From Larix kaempferi (Eukaryota; Streptophyta; Pinopsida; Pinales; Pinaceae), in contig BSBM01000877.1 in assembly GCA_027924585.1 (NCBI GenBank), positions 5,209,501-5,273,500 of the forward strand: a DNA stretch of 64,000 nucleotides, in the 5' to 3' direction. Positions within the stretch are counted from its first letter, which is position 1. The number at the start of each line of letters is the position of its first letter. Positions 23,490-33,769 of the stretch are shown here, piece after piece. Position numbers and translations under genes: made by a program. The notes beneath the pieces were generated by a model, which saw nothing but the letters and a program-made list of their open reading frames with translations, did no database searches and was not told the origin of the DNA.

Positions 23490-23583
23490 CTCCCTCTTAA
23501 CTAGGAAGGTATTATGCAGGTAACATCAACAGCTGCACAACTGACTTGTGAATCTCTATATGTCGTAGGAATATTTTGGATCA

Positions 23584-24048
23584 TCATATGTTTGGGGTAT
23601 CATCTGCTGGAGTAGCATCATCATCGTCTGCTGGAATGTCATCATCAACATTATCATCATCATCTGCTGGATCATCATCATCAACAACATCCTCTGTATC
23701 ATCGTCAACAACATCCTCTGTTGGATCAACAACGTCGTCAGCTGGAGCATCCTCTGTTGGAACATCTTCTGTTGGATCAACAACGCTGTCAGCTGGAGCA
23801 TCCTCTGCTGGAACATCCTCATCAGCAACATCATCAGCTGGAACATCTTCTGCTGGATCAACAACGCTGTGAGCTAGAGCATCCTCTGCTGGAACATGCA
23901 CATCAGCAACATCATCTGCTGGAACATCTGTTGGATCAGCAACACTGTAAGTTGGAACATCCTCGTGAGCAACATCATCAGCTGGAACATCCTCTGCTGG
24001 ATCATCCTTGTCAGCAACATCATCAGCTGGAACACTATCAGTCAGCAA
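23584..24048 (-). CDS. Acidic repeat open frame (154 codons) in the copia 3' region
   Basis: Between the pol stop and the polypurine tract lies a minisatellite with a period of about 45 bases and 15-base sub-units (GCTGGAACATCCTCT-like). On the minus strand it is one open frame built from D, E, A, V and P (units like VPADDVADEDVPAED). The plus strand is also open in two frames (Ser/Ala/Gly- and Gln/Leu/His-rich). Since both strands are open, the openness comes from repetition and codon composition, and translation is unproven. I do not know the family. Confidence 0.3.
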   Translation of the reverse strand: MLTDSVPADDVADKDDPAEDVPADDVAHEDVPTYSVADPTDVPADDVADVHVPAEDALAHSVVDPAEDVPADDVADEDVPAEDAPADSVVDPTEDVPTEDAPADDVVDPTEDVVDDDTEDVVDDDDPADDDDNVDDDIPADDDDATPADDTPNI

Positions 24049-24057
24049 GTACTAATC

Positions 24058-24311
24058 TTCCGTCACCCCTGGATATGCATCCATTCCTACGGATAGGAAC
24101 TCTATTAGTCTCCAAGTAATGACCTTCCGTCACCCCTGGACAGGCATCCATCCCTACAGATAGGAACTCTATTAGTCGGCAAGTACTGATCTTCTGTCAC
24201 CCCTTGACAAGCATCCATCCCTACGTATAGGAACTCTATTAGTCGGCAAGTACTGATCTTCCGTCACCGCTTGACAAGCATCTATCCCCTAAGGACAGGA
24301 GCTCTATCATT
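24058..24311. repeat. 67-bp tandem repeat, four units
   Basis: Units begin TTCCGTCACCCCTGGAC (or close variants) at 24058, 24125, 24192 and 24259. Each contains CATCCATCCCTACGGATAGG and GAACTCTATTAGTC-like parts. The array directly follows the end of pol on the minus strand, so it lies in the element's 3' untranslated part. Confidence 0.9.
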
Positions 24312-26533
24312 CTTTTTTTCGAGAGAGGTCCCTCTGGACCACACCAAGCTTGTCTCGAAAGTATTCCCACTTTACGCGAGATAGAGGCTTAGTCAGCACA
24401 TCGGCAACTTGTTCCTCTGTAGGCACATACTTGAGCTTTACAACTCCCTTCTGCACCATATCTCGGATATAGTGGAACTTGATCTCGATGTGCTTTGATC
24501 TATCATGGAACACAAGATTCTTTGTCATCTTGATGCAACTCTGGTTGTCGCAGAGTATCTTTGTAGCATCAATCTCTGCATCGAACAATCCTGCCAACAT
24601 CTTGTGAAGCCACACTGCTTTGCTACAAGCTGAACAAGCTGTTACATATTTTGCTTCTGCTATAATGAGTGCAACACAGGGCTGCTTTCTACTGAGCCAT
24701 GAGATCATACCAGATCCCAAACTAAAGCAACATCCAGAAGTGCTCTTTCTATCTTCGACATTTACAACCCAATCTGAGTCTGTGTACCTGTACAACCTGA
24801 ACTCACTATCTGAAGCATATCTAAGTTCATAGTCCAATGTACCCTTTAGGTACCTCATCACATGTTTTGCTGCAATCAAGTGAACACTCCTAGGCTGCAC
24901 CATATACTGGCTCAATGCGTTCACAACAAAACATATATCTAGTCGAGTATTGGTCAAGTACATCAATGACCCAATAATCTGTCTATACATGGTGACATAT
25001 ACTATCTCTGATGAAGCATCATTCAGGAGCTTCAAGTTTGTGACCATCGGAGTAGTCATGGCCTTACAATCCATCATCCCAAATCTCTTCAGGATCTCAA
25101 CTATGTATTTTCCTTGACTCAGGAAAATCTCATCTGGGAATTGCCATACTTCAAGACCTAGAAAGTAATGCATCATGCCAAGGTCTTTCATCTCAAATTC
25201 TGCTGCAAGCCTTCTCTTACATTCGGTGATGGGCTTGTCTTCTCTTATCAGGAACAGATCATCTACATATAGTAGTACTATCATAGGTTCATCATCCATA
25301 ATCTTATAATAAAGATTAGAATCTGATTTACTCTTGGTAAAGCCCAAACTCATTAGGAAGCTGTCAATTCTTCCATACCAAGCTCCGGGTGCTTGCTTCA
25401 ACCTGTACAATACTTTCTTTAGTCTACATACATGTGTCTTTCTATCTTCTGTTTCAAATCCTTCTAGTTGCTCGATATATACTTCTTCTTTTATCTTCCC
25501 ATTCATGAACGCCGTCTTTACATCCATTTGATGTAACTTCCATTTCGTCTTGGCTGCCAAGGCAAGAATGGTACTAATTGAAGTATATTTGGCCACAAGA
25601 GCAAAGGTCTCCTCATAATCAATTCCTTCCTTTTGAGAGAACTCTCGCGCTACAAATCTTGCTTTGTACTTCTTAATGCTTCCGTCTGTTGAGTGTTTTG
25701 TTTTGAAGATCCATTTTGATGAAACAACTGACTTATCCTTTGGTCTTCGTACCACATCCCAAACATCATTCTTGATGATGGACTGGTATTCTTCATTCAT
25801 AGCATCCAACCATTCCTTCTTCTTCACTGCATCTTCAAAACAAGTTGGTTCCTCTTCAACAAGGTTACACATCAAGGCTACATAACTGGAGTATGGCCTT
25901 GGTCTCTTGCTCTCTCTACTGGTTCCTTCCGGGGCACCATACCTTCCTGCATCTTTTATTAATTCTTGTGCCCAACCTGGTCTTCTCTTCCAAGAAATAT
26001 CCTCATGAGGTGTCTCCTTAGGTCTCTGAGGTTCTGCCATGTCATGATCCTCTGGAATATAGGATTTTATTCAACATTTCTTTATGGTGCTCTGTTTGTT
26101 TCTGTAACTCTAGGAGCTTCCTGCTCCTCTTCATCCTCATGAGTCTTCTTGGATTTGTTGAAAGTTGTGTCTTCATCAAATGTAACATCCCGGATGAGCT
26201 CGATCTGGTGGAATCCTGGGATATAGATACGGTAAGCCTTTGATTGCTCACTATAGCCCACAAATATTCCCTTCTTTTCTGAAGGATCCAACTTCGATCT
26301 CTTCTCTTTTGGAATATGGATAAATACAGGACATCCAAATATCTTCAGATGGCTAACTTCAGGCTTCATACCAGTAAACATCTCTTCTGGAGTCTCGTTG
26401 CCAAGAGCATTGCGAGAGATCCTGTTCTGTATATACACTGCGGTTCTAGCTGCTTCTGCCCATAGATGCATGGGTAAGTCTTGATCATGGATCATAGCCT
26501 TCACTGCTTCTATGATCGTTCTATTCTTGAACA
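24307..26533 (-). pseudogene. Copia pol: integrase C-terminus, reverse transcriptase, RNase H
   Basis: The 3' portion is a 577-codon open frame (24307-26040). It has copia RT with WIFKTKHSTDGSIKKYKARFV, QMDVKTAFMNGKI, an intact active site LLYVDDLFLI, and RNase H with DSDWVVNVEDRKSTSG, ending in the usual VADVLTKPLS. Upstream, 26082-26533 encodes the integrase C-terminal part (KNRTIIEAVKAMIHD, then FGCPVFIHIPKEKRSKLDP and KGIFVGYS) in another frame, so a frameshift lies near 26040-26110. Coding begins abruptly at an LTR junction, so the catalytic integrase core, protease and gag are missing. RT and RNase H look well kept, but this copy cannot move alone. Confidence 0.9.
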
Positions 26534-26540
26534 CAAAGAA

Positions 26541-27045
26541 CACAATATTTCTCAATCTATCATTGAAAGAAATACAAGCACAACAAGAACACAAAGAACA
26601 CAGTATTTCTCTTGTGGAAACCACAAGGGAGAAAACCCCAACAAAATATTCCTCAATATAGAAATCACAGAGTACAAAAGTAAGCCCCAAGAGAAAATCA
26701 ACTACTCCTCCACTTGTGCGAACTTCTCTCTCTCTCCTATGCGAACTTGTGAGAGTGAGTTGAGTGAATACAAATGAGAGACTCCTCTATTTATATTCTT
26801 TCGTTGAGGTGACTTTTCCCCAACTGGGTCGACTTAACCTAACTAACTGGGCCGACTTCTCTATTACATAATATAATAATCTTTTCTGGGTTCTTCTAGG
26901 CCGACACAAGACCTAGGGTTTACATTGACTCTTTCAATGACTCTTACAATATTAATTACATCAATCGCATCTCCCAATGGAGGAAGACAATACTACAATA
27001 GACAAGTACAAATAGAATATCTTCCATAGTTACATTCTTTTAACA
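26541..27045 (-). repeat. 5' LTR of the minus-strand copia (3' end missing)
   Basis: On the minus strand it starts TGTTAAAAGAATGTAAC and has an ATAAATAG TATA-like box near 26790. It parallels the 3' LTR at 20941-21421/23455-23489 throughout. It passes directly into pol coding near 26535. The word GAACACAAAGAACACA occurs both at the junction (about 26529) and inside the LTR (about 26586), suggesting that a short-homology event removed the PBS-to-integrase region. Confidence 0.8.
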
Positions 27046-27070
27046 CAAATCTGCAATCAAGACGATTGGA

Positions 27071-27916
27071 ATGAAGGTTGAAGATCGTCTGGAAGGGGCT
27101 TCGAACTTCATCTCTTGGAAGTCTAGAGTTCTTCTCTTACTAGAAGAAAATGATCTCTTGCAGTTTGTTAATGAGAAGGTCCCAGAACTAGAAGTCGAAG
27201 AAGGCAAATCTCGTTGGAGGAAGAATGATGTTAGAGCAGGAAGGATTTTGGTGGACTTAGTTAGAGACCATTTGGTACCTCAAATCTCAGGAAAGAAGAA
27301 TGCTAGAAAAATGTTCAAAACCCTAAAGAAGCTGTTTGAACATAATAGTATCAATTTAACCCTGACATTGAGGAACCATCTATCAAACATGAAGATGTCC
27401 AGGTCAAAATCCATTGCCTCATATTTCATGAGGATCACAGAACTAAGGGACAAGCTTAGTACCAGTGGAGACCCCATTGATGATAAGGAGCTTGTCATTA
27501 CTACTCTGAATGGTCTCCCACCATCTTGGGAGTCATTCATTCAAAGCATAAGTGGTCGAACCAAGCTACCCAAATTTGACAAGTTATGGGCAGATTGCAC
27601 TCAGGAAGAGACAAGGATAGCAACAAGGAAGAGACTCCATGGCACTCAACCTGAGGAGAATCAAGCATTCATGTCCCATGCCAAGAAAGGCAAGGGAAGG
27701 GGTAGAAAGTTTTACAATCACAAGCACCAAGGTAGGAGATCAAGTCCTTCTCCATATCATAAGAAGAAGACGAATGATTTCTCGCATATTCAATGCTTCA
27801 AGTGCAAGGCATATGGCCATTACGCCAGTACTTGTCGAAGTTCAAACAAAAGGAAGCATGAAGCCTCAACTGCTGATGTTGATGAAGACACTCCTAAGAA
27901 GAAGTCAAAGTCTTAA
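27071..27916 (+). CDS. Copia Gag polyprotein, complete stand-alone open frame
   Basis: A 281-codon frame with an ATG start. Residues about 5-180 form the copia Gag (UBN2-type) domain: NFISWKSRVLLLLEE near the start, then LTLRNHLSNMKM, TELRDKLS and TLNGLPPSWESFIQSI. A Lys/Arg-rich linker follows. The zinc knuckle CFKCKAYGHYASTC (CX2CX4HX4C) is at about 242-255, and the tail ends in KKKSKS before a TAA stop. No protease or pol follows. Gag forms the particle that packages element RNA. It lies just beyond the nested minus-strand copia, so I assign it to the plus-strand copia whose LTR is at 19765. Gag-only elements are known in plants as TR-GAG. Confidence 0.85.
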   Translation: MKVEDRLEGASNFISWKSRVLLLLEENDLLQFVNEKVPELEVEEGKSRWRKNDVRAGRILVDLVRDHLVPQISGKKNARKMFKTLKKLFEHNSINLTLTLRNHLSNMKMSRSKSIASYFMRITELRDKLSTSGDPIDDKELVITTLNGLPPSWESFIQSISGRTKLPKFDKLWADCTQEETRIATRKRLHGTQPEENQAFMSHAKKGKGRGRKFYNHKHQGRRSSPSPYHKKKTNDFSHIQCFKCKAYGHYASTCRSSNKRKHEASTADVDEDTPKKKSKS

Positions 27917-28895
27917 TTGACTAATCATATGTTATGTTCTAAAGTCTTAATACTATTCCCATGTTTGAATGCCTAAATCACATTAAAAGAGTCAAAGTAC
28001 TCTACGGTTGATGCAACGAAATGATAAATGTTACATATGTGAGCATTACTTGCAAAAAAGCCACGTTCTGCTCCGCAGAGGCCCTTGCTTCAGATTGCCA
28101 CATTGATCATGCACAGGGTTGGTTTAAGAGGATTCCTGGCTTCTCCAGTCGATGACCATCTTTCCAGAGTGCCCTTCCCTCTTTTGGTACTCTTTAGATG
28201 CATTGAGCCATCTATTGTTGACTAGACAAGCGCTGAATCGAGCCATCCAAGAGGACATCTATAGACTGTACATCTAGGGTACTTGGACCTCACCTCCGGA
28301 AACCATGGGCCTAAAGATGTCTTTGTACCTAGATAAGATAATATAATTTTATTAATGTCCAACAAATGACCACAAAAGTAGTTCAATGGGACTGTTAGAT
28401 ACCAAGATGCCAATAGAAAGTTGGAGCACTTAGGCGACTCCGATAAAATGAAATGTAGAAAGAAACGTAATACCAAAACCTAGATATCGCACTCCACAGA
28501 TGGAGAGCCAATCTAGTAGATAGATGTACATATACAGTGGATCTAGGCCCTGTGAGACAAAAAGCATATGTTTGTCATGTTATGTAGGAGCCATCTCTTC
28601 TAACATCCGAGGTCGGCTGGAGGAAGCATGTAATAGAACCTTGTCCAGAGGAAGAGCTGGAAGAGGAGGTAGACAAAGGAATGTGTCTTTGCCTGAAGTG
28701 ATGTGCCTGCAAGAAACTGGCTGACGACTAGTATGATGTTGATACTGTTGATGTCGTTGGGGTCTAACAGAAGAGGATGAAATCCTTCTCATCTGAATAG
28801 GTTTGAAGTTGGAAGAATTGTCCACATCTATTTGCCTCTTGGTACCCCTCAAAGATGGGAGCACCAGAAAAAGGAAGTGATCTGTTGATTAAAGA
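27917..28895. other. No gene recognised
   Basis: Downstream of gag I see no LTR, protease or pol for that element. The minus strand at 28220-28890 may be the 3' end of the LINE remnant that follows, but open frames are short and unrecognised. Confidence 0.3.
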
Positions 28896-29450
28896 CTACT
28901 CTAGTAGATGAATGTGACTGAAGGACGAGAGAGCGGATTCAGAGGGCCTCCTGTAAATACAAGGCCAAACATCTCTAGTTAGGGTACTGAAAGAACCTGG
29001 ACAAGGTCTGAAGCTCCCTGAGAAGAAGCTCTCTAAAAGGACAATGGAACCGTCCACAGATCTCGTAATATACAAGACAACAAAAGATGAAGTGCTCCTT
29101 TGTCTCAACCTCTCGAAGGTGGCAAACCTGATTGATGGATCAATATGGTGATCCCTCTCAACCCTAAGACGGTGGGAGCCCACTCTGAATTGGCCTAAAG
29201 AAATACGAAGAGCATGTGTCCAATGGCGCAAAGTGTAGTGGGGCCGAATAATGAGGCCGCTCCTCAGATCCATGAAATGCTTAGCATAAAAGCCATCTTT
29301 GGACGTAACCCACCTTGAGGATTGATCCTATTGTCACACAACTTGTAGTTGTCCCTAAAGGTATCCCATTCGGGATGGTAGAGGAGATGGACAACTAAAG
29401 AGGTGACCCAAGAGATGCCACGGTTCCCAATGCAAGCTGGGAGTCACGAC
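28896..29450 (-). pseudogene. LINE (non-LTR retrotransposon) C-terminal remnant
   Basis: Minus-strand translations in changing frames give a series typical of LINE ORF2 C-termini: WDTFRDNYKLCDNRINP near 29360, ALRISLGQFRVGSHRLRVE near 29180, and then a Cys/His cluster CHLREVETKEHFIFCC near 29110 followed by a Tyr/Arg-rich stretch. In intact elements this Cys/His region follows the reverse transcriptase. At least one frameshift lies near 29120. RT itself is not visible here. Confidence 0.45.
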
Positions 29451-29809
29451 AACCGAGGTACTCTTCGCTTTTGATCTAGACAAGATCAAGGGGGAGACCC
29501 TATAACCAATCGACAAAAGATTAGCCAAAGCAATGGTTTCTAGGGGATGTGAAAGTTGAGTTACGGAAACCAATGCAAGCTTAGGTGGACCCAAGAGTTA
29601 TGATGTGGTTGAAGAGGCTTAAGAAGTGACAAGTGTTTCAACCAATGTATGAGTTAGGCCACCTAGAAAGACCAAAGGGATAGATCTAGTACCATGAAAT
29701 ACACAAGTGGGGCCCACTTCCTTAAAGTATGGAAATGACCCAAATGGGACCCACAAGGTGAAGTTGGGGGTGAAATGGCACTAGGGGGTGTTTGAAGATG
29801 TGGATCTAT

Positions 29810-30360
29810 GGATCCAAGTTGGGTTTAGACACACCCACATATGGGATCTAGCAAAAGACACAATCCCCAAGGAGTGCGAATTGACCCAAGGAGACTAGTG
29901 CCTTTAGATGGAGGGGCAAATGGAGTCCAAATTATGCGAAATTGTAGATCGGGGTAGTTAAGGCAAATATCAAAGTGGGTTTTAAGTGGCATGCCCCAAG
30001 GTAGGCTAGATCTCCATAGATCTAAGGTTGAAAATGCATCACTCAATGACCCAAGTGGGGCACAACCCTCAAAATGAGAAATGGGGCCCACAAGGCAAAA
30101 ATCAAAGAAGTGAAGCACTAGGGGTAGGTTATCAAGTGAGAGGAGTTCAAATTAAGTGGGATCTCACCTACCCATGTCTTGGAACTAACCCAACTAGCTT
30201 CTCCCAAGGGGTGCGAATTGCCTTCAAGAGGGCTAGGTGCCTTGGAAAGTGTGTCAAAAGGAACCCAATCACTACCAAACTATAGATCTGAATTGTCGTG
30301 GATACTATAGAGGTGGGTTTTCAATATCTTTCCAAAAGCCAAGCTAGATCCAAGTAGATC
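29810..30360. repeat. Degenerate direct repeat, period about 337 bp
   Basis: Two diverged copies share ordered landmarks (GTGCGAATTG at 29873 and 30210, TAGTGCCT/TAGGTGCCT, GTGGGTTTT/GTGGGTTTTC, CTAGATC...AGATCTAAG). It is otherwise non-coding; I can identify nothing else between 29450 and 30800. Confidence 0.6.
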
Positions 30361-33355
30361 TAAGAAAAACAAAAATGAGGGTTTTGATTTTAATGGAGTT
30401 TTTGACCAATAGGATGGATAGCAAGCGAAATCAATACATACCTTGTAGATCTTACCTCAAAGCTTGCGGCCTCTTAGCATATGGAGAAATCTTGCCCTAG
30501 TTACAATTCCAAGCTTGATCGAAGTGTCTTCAACCAAAATCGTCCAAGCCCTAGGAGGAGATGATGTCTCATGAAAACCTGTAAATCAAACTACATCAAG
30601 TTAGATTTGATCCACAAATCTATAAGATCTAAGCATGTCATATCAAAGAAGCAATCAATGGACAAAGCACAATTGAAAAACTCCCTCAAGATGAAAATGT
30701 CTTGCCCATGGGGGATGTGAGCAACCCCTACAATCTTCCCATCAAGCAAATCGTAGCTAGCTTCAAGCAATTTGGCCTCCCTTCAATTGATGTCGATTTC
30801 ACCTGTAGAAGCAAAGAATGTCTAGAAACAAGATGCAGGAACATATACAAGAGTAACCCAATCAAAGCCAAGAAGTAGATCTCCAAAATATTATTTTCAT
30901 TCCAAGTTCTCTAGAGCCCAAAGGTGAGCTATATAATAGGGGGTCTCCTCCTTATATAGGATAATAAAGACCAAAATTCTAGATCTCCAAACCACTTTAC
31001 AATACATGAAGATGAGTGGTTGAGATTAAAAGATCTCATAATCTAATCAATGGCTAAGATGAGCCAATACATAATATCACATGGATCACTCAACATAAAG
31101 GGTGACGTCATAGCTAGAAGAGGCTAAGTGAGGGTGACGTTATCCTCTAGAGGGGGCAAAAGTACATGGGCCCACCTCATATGACATGGACAAGACTCAT
31201 AAAGCTCATTGTGGGGCTAGGAGGCATCAATCCTTACTAGCTCATCCCCATGGCACAATAATAATAAAATAATATGTCCAAATAATACAAATGATCAAAT
31301 CCTGGCCTCAAAATCTGTGAGAGACATGCAGTAAAAGGCCTCCTGTGGCCTTTTGTGGACCCCACTGACTAATGATAACTGGCTGGAAGATGGGGGGTTC
31401 ACCCTGGAAGACCTCTGTGAAGATCAAGTGCCAAAACCTTGCCTCAGTTGCCCAAATCGAATTCCTCAGTGACCCTTTTATTCCATTTTTTATCTGCCTC
31501 GGTAGCTGTGAAGCTGCTGAAACTTCCACCTAGGGTACCTGCGTTGTCAAACTGAGCCCACCAGGCTCTCCAGAAGGGGGGTAAAATGGTAACATCAAGT
31601 GGCTGGACCACCCCCTCCTCATACAACGCCCTAGGTGAACTGGCCTCTCATGGCCCCTGCTGGACAGGTTGGGAAAACAACCCCAAATCTGGTCAACAAG
31701 TGGAAAACTGCATCTATCACTGGCAGAAGTGCCCGAAATCGAATGATAAGTGTCTAATTGGATCCAAAAGACCCAAAACTACTAGGAATGTGTACTCATA
31801 CACCATGGGTTGACTTGAGGGGTCAACAATAGGGTCCACCATATCCAGACAGTACATAATCTGATGATCTGGAACACTAATAAAACATGCTGAAATGCAT
31901 TAATCACCATCTGAATCATCTATCCACCATATAGTATCATCAACAAGAGTATGTGGGACCATCAATCATCATCAATAAGCATACATGGCCCACATCATCA
32001 CGGATCCCAAGAATGACCATAGTCAAACTAGGTTTGACTAGGTCAATATACAACCAAGGATAAATCATATCAATAGACTAAGACATGTTCCTCTAATCAT
32101 ACTCACAACTTAACTTGAAGTATAAACATCATTTAGTGGCATTTATCATGTTTGCATATTCCATTGTTATTTATATTTACTTGCACAATAGCTTAAATGA
32201 TAGACTCACCCATTGGACATGGTTTAACTGCTAGCTAAGGATGAAGGCTAGGAACAAGGCTAGTCAAAGGGGATTGACTTGCCTAAACTTAACTAAAAGA
32301 CACTTTGGACTGGTAGAGGGGGAAGCTACACTCTGTGCTGGACAAATAACACGGGGAAGGGCTGTGCCTCACAAATGGATAAGTTCTTTAGAGTGTGCTT
32401 ATTCAACTCAGGCATCATGTCTACAACAAGTTGATCCAAGTTCATTAGGATCATTCAATTTGATTTCATGGCCTTTTTGGCCTACATAACCCTTCGGATT
32501 TCAGATGTGCTGAGAAGCACAACTAATTGCAGCTTGCATCTAGGGCATGTTTATAGATATACAAGGTCAGCAATAATAAATATAACTTTTGAGTAACTTT
32601 TGCTTTTTGGACCTTTTTATACTCTTCGAGGAGTATGTTTAGCAGTTCATCGCTCTTGCCCTTTACTCACGTGTGTTTAAAAACACATTCTAGAGTTTAT
32701 AGTTTCCATGGGCGAATTTATAAAGATTTCCAAGTAGTACATGAGCTTTCAGTTTTAGCCAACAACATCTCAAGTGACTAAGGGGACTTCGACTAGTGCC
32801 AAACATTGGGACAACCGACCATCATGATTTAGGCCTAGAATCCAACTCACCAAATGCAAGTTCTGTCACCAACTCAGAGTCGAGACACTAAACAAACATG
32901 GATGCGATCCAATACAGAGGTAGTAATAGGGAAGTCCTTAGTATCAAAGAGTCAAGAAAGACAAGTCAAAGGTGAAAGCCAAATCGGGAAGGTCATGGAT
33001 GGACGGAGTCAAATGAATGTGGTGGCTAAGCTAGCAGACAAATAATGTCAAGAAAGACCATATCTATGCAAGGTAGTAAACTAGTGAGTTTTGTCAAGAA
33101 ACCTAAGTGTGCAAGTAATATGTCCATTTTACAATTTATAACAACGTTAAGATAGTTCATTTCATTTTAAACAGTTTGCCACAACATGAATCATATACCA
33201 AGCTAATGCTGTGAAGATGACTAAAGCAACAAGATAATAATCCATAATCAAGGATCAGAAATCCATAGGTCATATCACATAATAGTCATCATAAACCATC
33301 TGAAACACTGCTGCAATAACATCTCTAGGCACTGAACTGAAACTGTATGGAATAA

Positions 33356-33740
33356 TGAGATGTACCTGCAATAATTAATTAATGCAAATACACGAGATAT
33401 CAGAAATAATAGAACAGAATCGCTTTTATATTGATCACGGGCCACTTCGAGGGGGCAACCTCCTTTGAGCAAGCTCAATACAATTAACTTCACGGTGCCT
33501 TCAATGACCTCAACACACACTTATATACTAAGTCTATGCCCAATACTATGAGTCAAAACCATGGGACATATAATACTACGGGACGACTTACAAAGCATAT
33601 GCGTCCAATACTATGGGTCAATACTATGGGCTAATATAAACTATGGATCAACAAATACTACGGGACGACTTACAAAGCATATGCGTCCAACAACAATATA
33701 CTAACATAGTAAAGAGAAGGGTTGACATAGGTTCCTAACA
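33356..33740 (-). repeat. Chromovirus 3' LTR (385 bp)
   Basis: It ends TG...CA and is indistinguishable by eye from 37265-37649. A minus-strand TATA box (TATATAAG) lies at 33521-33530. An internal duplicated segment (ACTACGGGACGACTTACAAA) occurs twice within the LTR, near 33576 and 33657. Confidence 0.95.
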
Positions 33741-33754
33741 TCCCCTCTCCCTTA
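33741..33754 (-). promoter_or_regulatory. Polypurine tract
   Basis: On the minus strand TAAGGGAGAGGGGA directly abuts the 3' LTR. It primes plus-strand DNA synthesis in LTR retrotransposons. Confidence 0.9.
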
Positions 33755-33769
33755 AAAAAAGCTTTGTCC

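Larger units (their letters stand above)
20941..27045 (-). mobile_element. Minus-strand copia element nested in the plus-strand copia, internally deleted
   Basis: Minus-strand order: an LTR starting at 27045 (TGTTAAAAGAATGTAAC), a deletion junction at about 26535 directly into integrase C-terminal coding, then RT and RNase H to 24307. A 67-bp repeat array, an acidic-coding minisatellite, the polypurine tract (23490-23499) and a 3' LTR starting at 23489 follow. PBS, gag, protease and most of integrase are missing. The 3' LTR is split by a hAT element. Its left end is uncertain (about 20941). It lies between a copia leader and a copia gag of the opposite strand, so it probably inserted between them, although I could not confirm the 5-bp duplication. 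Confidence 0.7.

Noticed and set aside
23576-24119. Plus-strand Ser/Ala/Gly-rich and Gln/Leu/His-rich open frames
   Set aside because: They are products of the minisatellite being open in several frames and lie antisense to the copia element.
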